A DNA stretch of 64,000 nt, taken from assembly GCF_014633365.1 (NCBI RefSeq), contig NC_068338.1, forward strand, positions 53,765,716 through 53,829,715, read 5' to 3'. The notes beneath the pieces are model-generated. The model did no database searches and was not told the DNA's origin. It was given only the letters and a program-made list of their open reading frames with translations. Of the stretch, positions 62,916-64,000 are shown piece by piece (within the stretch, counting starts at the first letter, position 1; each line of letters starts with the position of its first letter). A program made the position numbers and the translations under genes. This DNA comes from Diospyros lotus. Lineage: Eukaryota; Streptophyta; Magnoliopsida; Ericales; Ebenaceae.

Positions 62916-64000
62916 CTATTGGGTGGCCTGGAACTTCAGGAAGGTATTATACTCAGCTACAGACATAGGTACCAATTGTGAATCTGGTGGAGATTGAGTA
63001 AGACTATGATCACTCTGAAATACATGAGCTGCACTGGTAGATGATGCAGGTGGAGCAGCTAGCCGACCATGTTTCTTCCTGCATTTGTCCTCAAGATCAC
63101 CCAATTTCTTACGAAAGGTACACTGTGGACGTGAGCGATTATTATTGCATCCTCTATTTCCTCCAACGGTGGAAGCCTGAGATACAAGAGCTAAAGATTT
63201 GGATTTAGGAACAACATGAGAAGAAGAAGGCATACCATGTACACTTGTCATATTCAACAACCTTTTGAAAGAGTCCTTTATGGTAGGGTTAGCGGAGCTG
63301 GTTAAGATTTGATGTCTAATGGCATCAAACTCTAGTTTTAGACCGAAGAGAGCAATAACCATAAAAAAACTTCTCTCGTTGAGCAATCTGTTCGGTGCGG
63401 GTCGTAGTAAGAGGAAGAAGATCATCAAATTCTTACATGAGAGCCCAAACTTGCCCTAGATAAGATTTCATGGACGATTCCTGCTTGAGATTCTTGATAT
63501 TAGAGACCACAGTGTACAAACGTTGGATTTCATTTGTATAACACTCTTCAGCTTCCTTCCACACATCAACACAAGTTTCAAAGGGGCGAAAGAGCTGCAT
63601 GATGGATGGATTAATAGACTGCCATAAGAGGCTACATAACTGGGCATTAACTTGTTCTCATCCCGGTCAATTAGCTTCTGGCACACTTCAGCCTTCGTGG
63701 TAAGATGATTCGCTTGACCTTGCCTTTTGAACCACATTTTGATAGAAGTTGCCTGTGAGAGAGAATTGGTAGACCCTATCAACTTGATAGTGGTAATATT
63801 GGTTGTCCCAAGGTTGGAGACAGCAAAGGATTGAGAGGCAATAGGGGCAACGGTAGAAACCGAAGTGGGAGTAGCATCGGCAGAAACTGCATCACTATAG
63901 ACTTGGCAAGGACTTTGACACCAAAAGTAGCTTTAAGGGTTGTCGGCGGTCAGATCTGGAGAATCCGGCGAAAGAAGACCGTCGGACGCTCTATCATGTG
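62916..64000 (-). pseudogene. copia gag, broken
   Basis: GSTNSLSQATSIKMWFKRQG opens the recognisable gag (63,782-63,468), followed by a frameshift and a second part (63,428-62,916). The zinc knuckle reads CTFRKKLGDLEDKCRKKHGR, so the second Cys and the His of CCHC are lost. Confidence 0.8.

Larger units (their letters stand above)
59532..64000 (-). mobile_element. Ty1-copia retrotransposon, degraded, continues beyond the window
   Basis: The minus-strand order is gag (64,000-62,916), protease (62,862), integrase (about 62,480-61,767), RT (about 61,100-60,215), RNase H (60,215-59,695), PPT and 3' LTR, the copia order. Frameshifts and stops occur in gag, integrase, RT and RNase H, so it is dead. 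The 5' LTR and PBS are outside. It sits in the last visible ATRX intron, antisense, inside an RTE fragment. It is a different copia lineage from the element at 6.8-12.7 kb (different LTR, different knuckle). Confidence 0.9.

Overview
This is plant nuclear DNA, most probably from a flowering plant. It is AT-rich, has GT-AG introns of very uneven length, and is crowded with nested plant transposable elements (Ty1-copia and Ty3-gypsy LTR elements, L1- and RTE-type LINEs, hAT DNA elements and foldback MITEs). I cannot name the species. There is no bacterial, organellar or CRISPR content.

The one clear host gene runs on the + strand from about 25.1 kb and leaves the window after 58,191. It is the 5' half of the plant ATRX homologue (the SWI/SNF-type chromatin remodeller called CHR20 in Arabidopsis). 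I can place 12 coding exons (2,190 nt, 730 codons, all phases consistent) covering the acidic N-terminus, a helical region, a nuclear localisation-like stretch, the complete cysteine-rich ADD domain and a basic segment. The Snf2 helicase exons are not in the window. Introns have been inflated by transposons: intron 8 is 13.0 kb, intron 9 is 6.4 kb, intron 11 is 5.0 kb, and the last intron exceeds 5.8 kb. Numbering counts the 5' UTR exon as exon 1.

Layout: 0-5.7 kb is AT-rich intergenic DNA with an RTE tail, nested MITEs and two doubtful gene scraps. 5.7-6.77 kb, continued at 12.70-12.77 and 17.62-17.83 kb, is a second, diverged copy of the ATRX promoter, first exon and first intron. It was split by a copia element (6,773-12,699) and by an RTE LINE (about 12,771-17,620), which itself carries a complete non-autonomous LTR element (13,465-16,657). 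18.1-20.45 kb is a foldback element split by a hAT element. 20.5-25.0 kb is intergenic with foldbacks and a gypsy tail. 25.1-58.2 kb is the ATRX gene. Its intron 8 holds an RTE fragment, an intron-containing coiled-coil pseudogene and a nearly intact L1-type LINE split by a hAT element. Intron 9 holds a solo LTR split by the second member of the non-autonomous LTR family. Intron 11 holds RTE remnants and another solo LTR. 58.8-64 kb is an RTE fragment cut by a minus-strand copia element that runs off the window.

The most unusual items are a two-member family of full-length LTR elements (PBS, PPT and target duplications visible) whose only long reading frame is a shared protein that I do not recognise as gag or pol; a duplicated ATRX 5' end that could be an alternative promoter; and a hAT family with GC-rich ends present in three complete copies with 8-bp target duplications.
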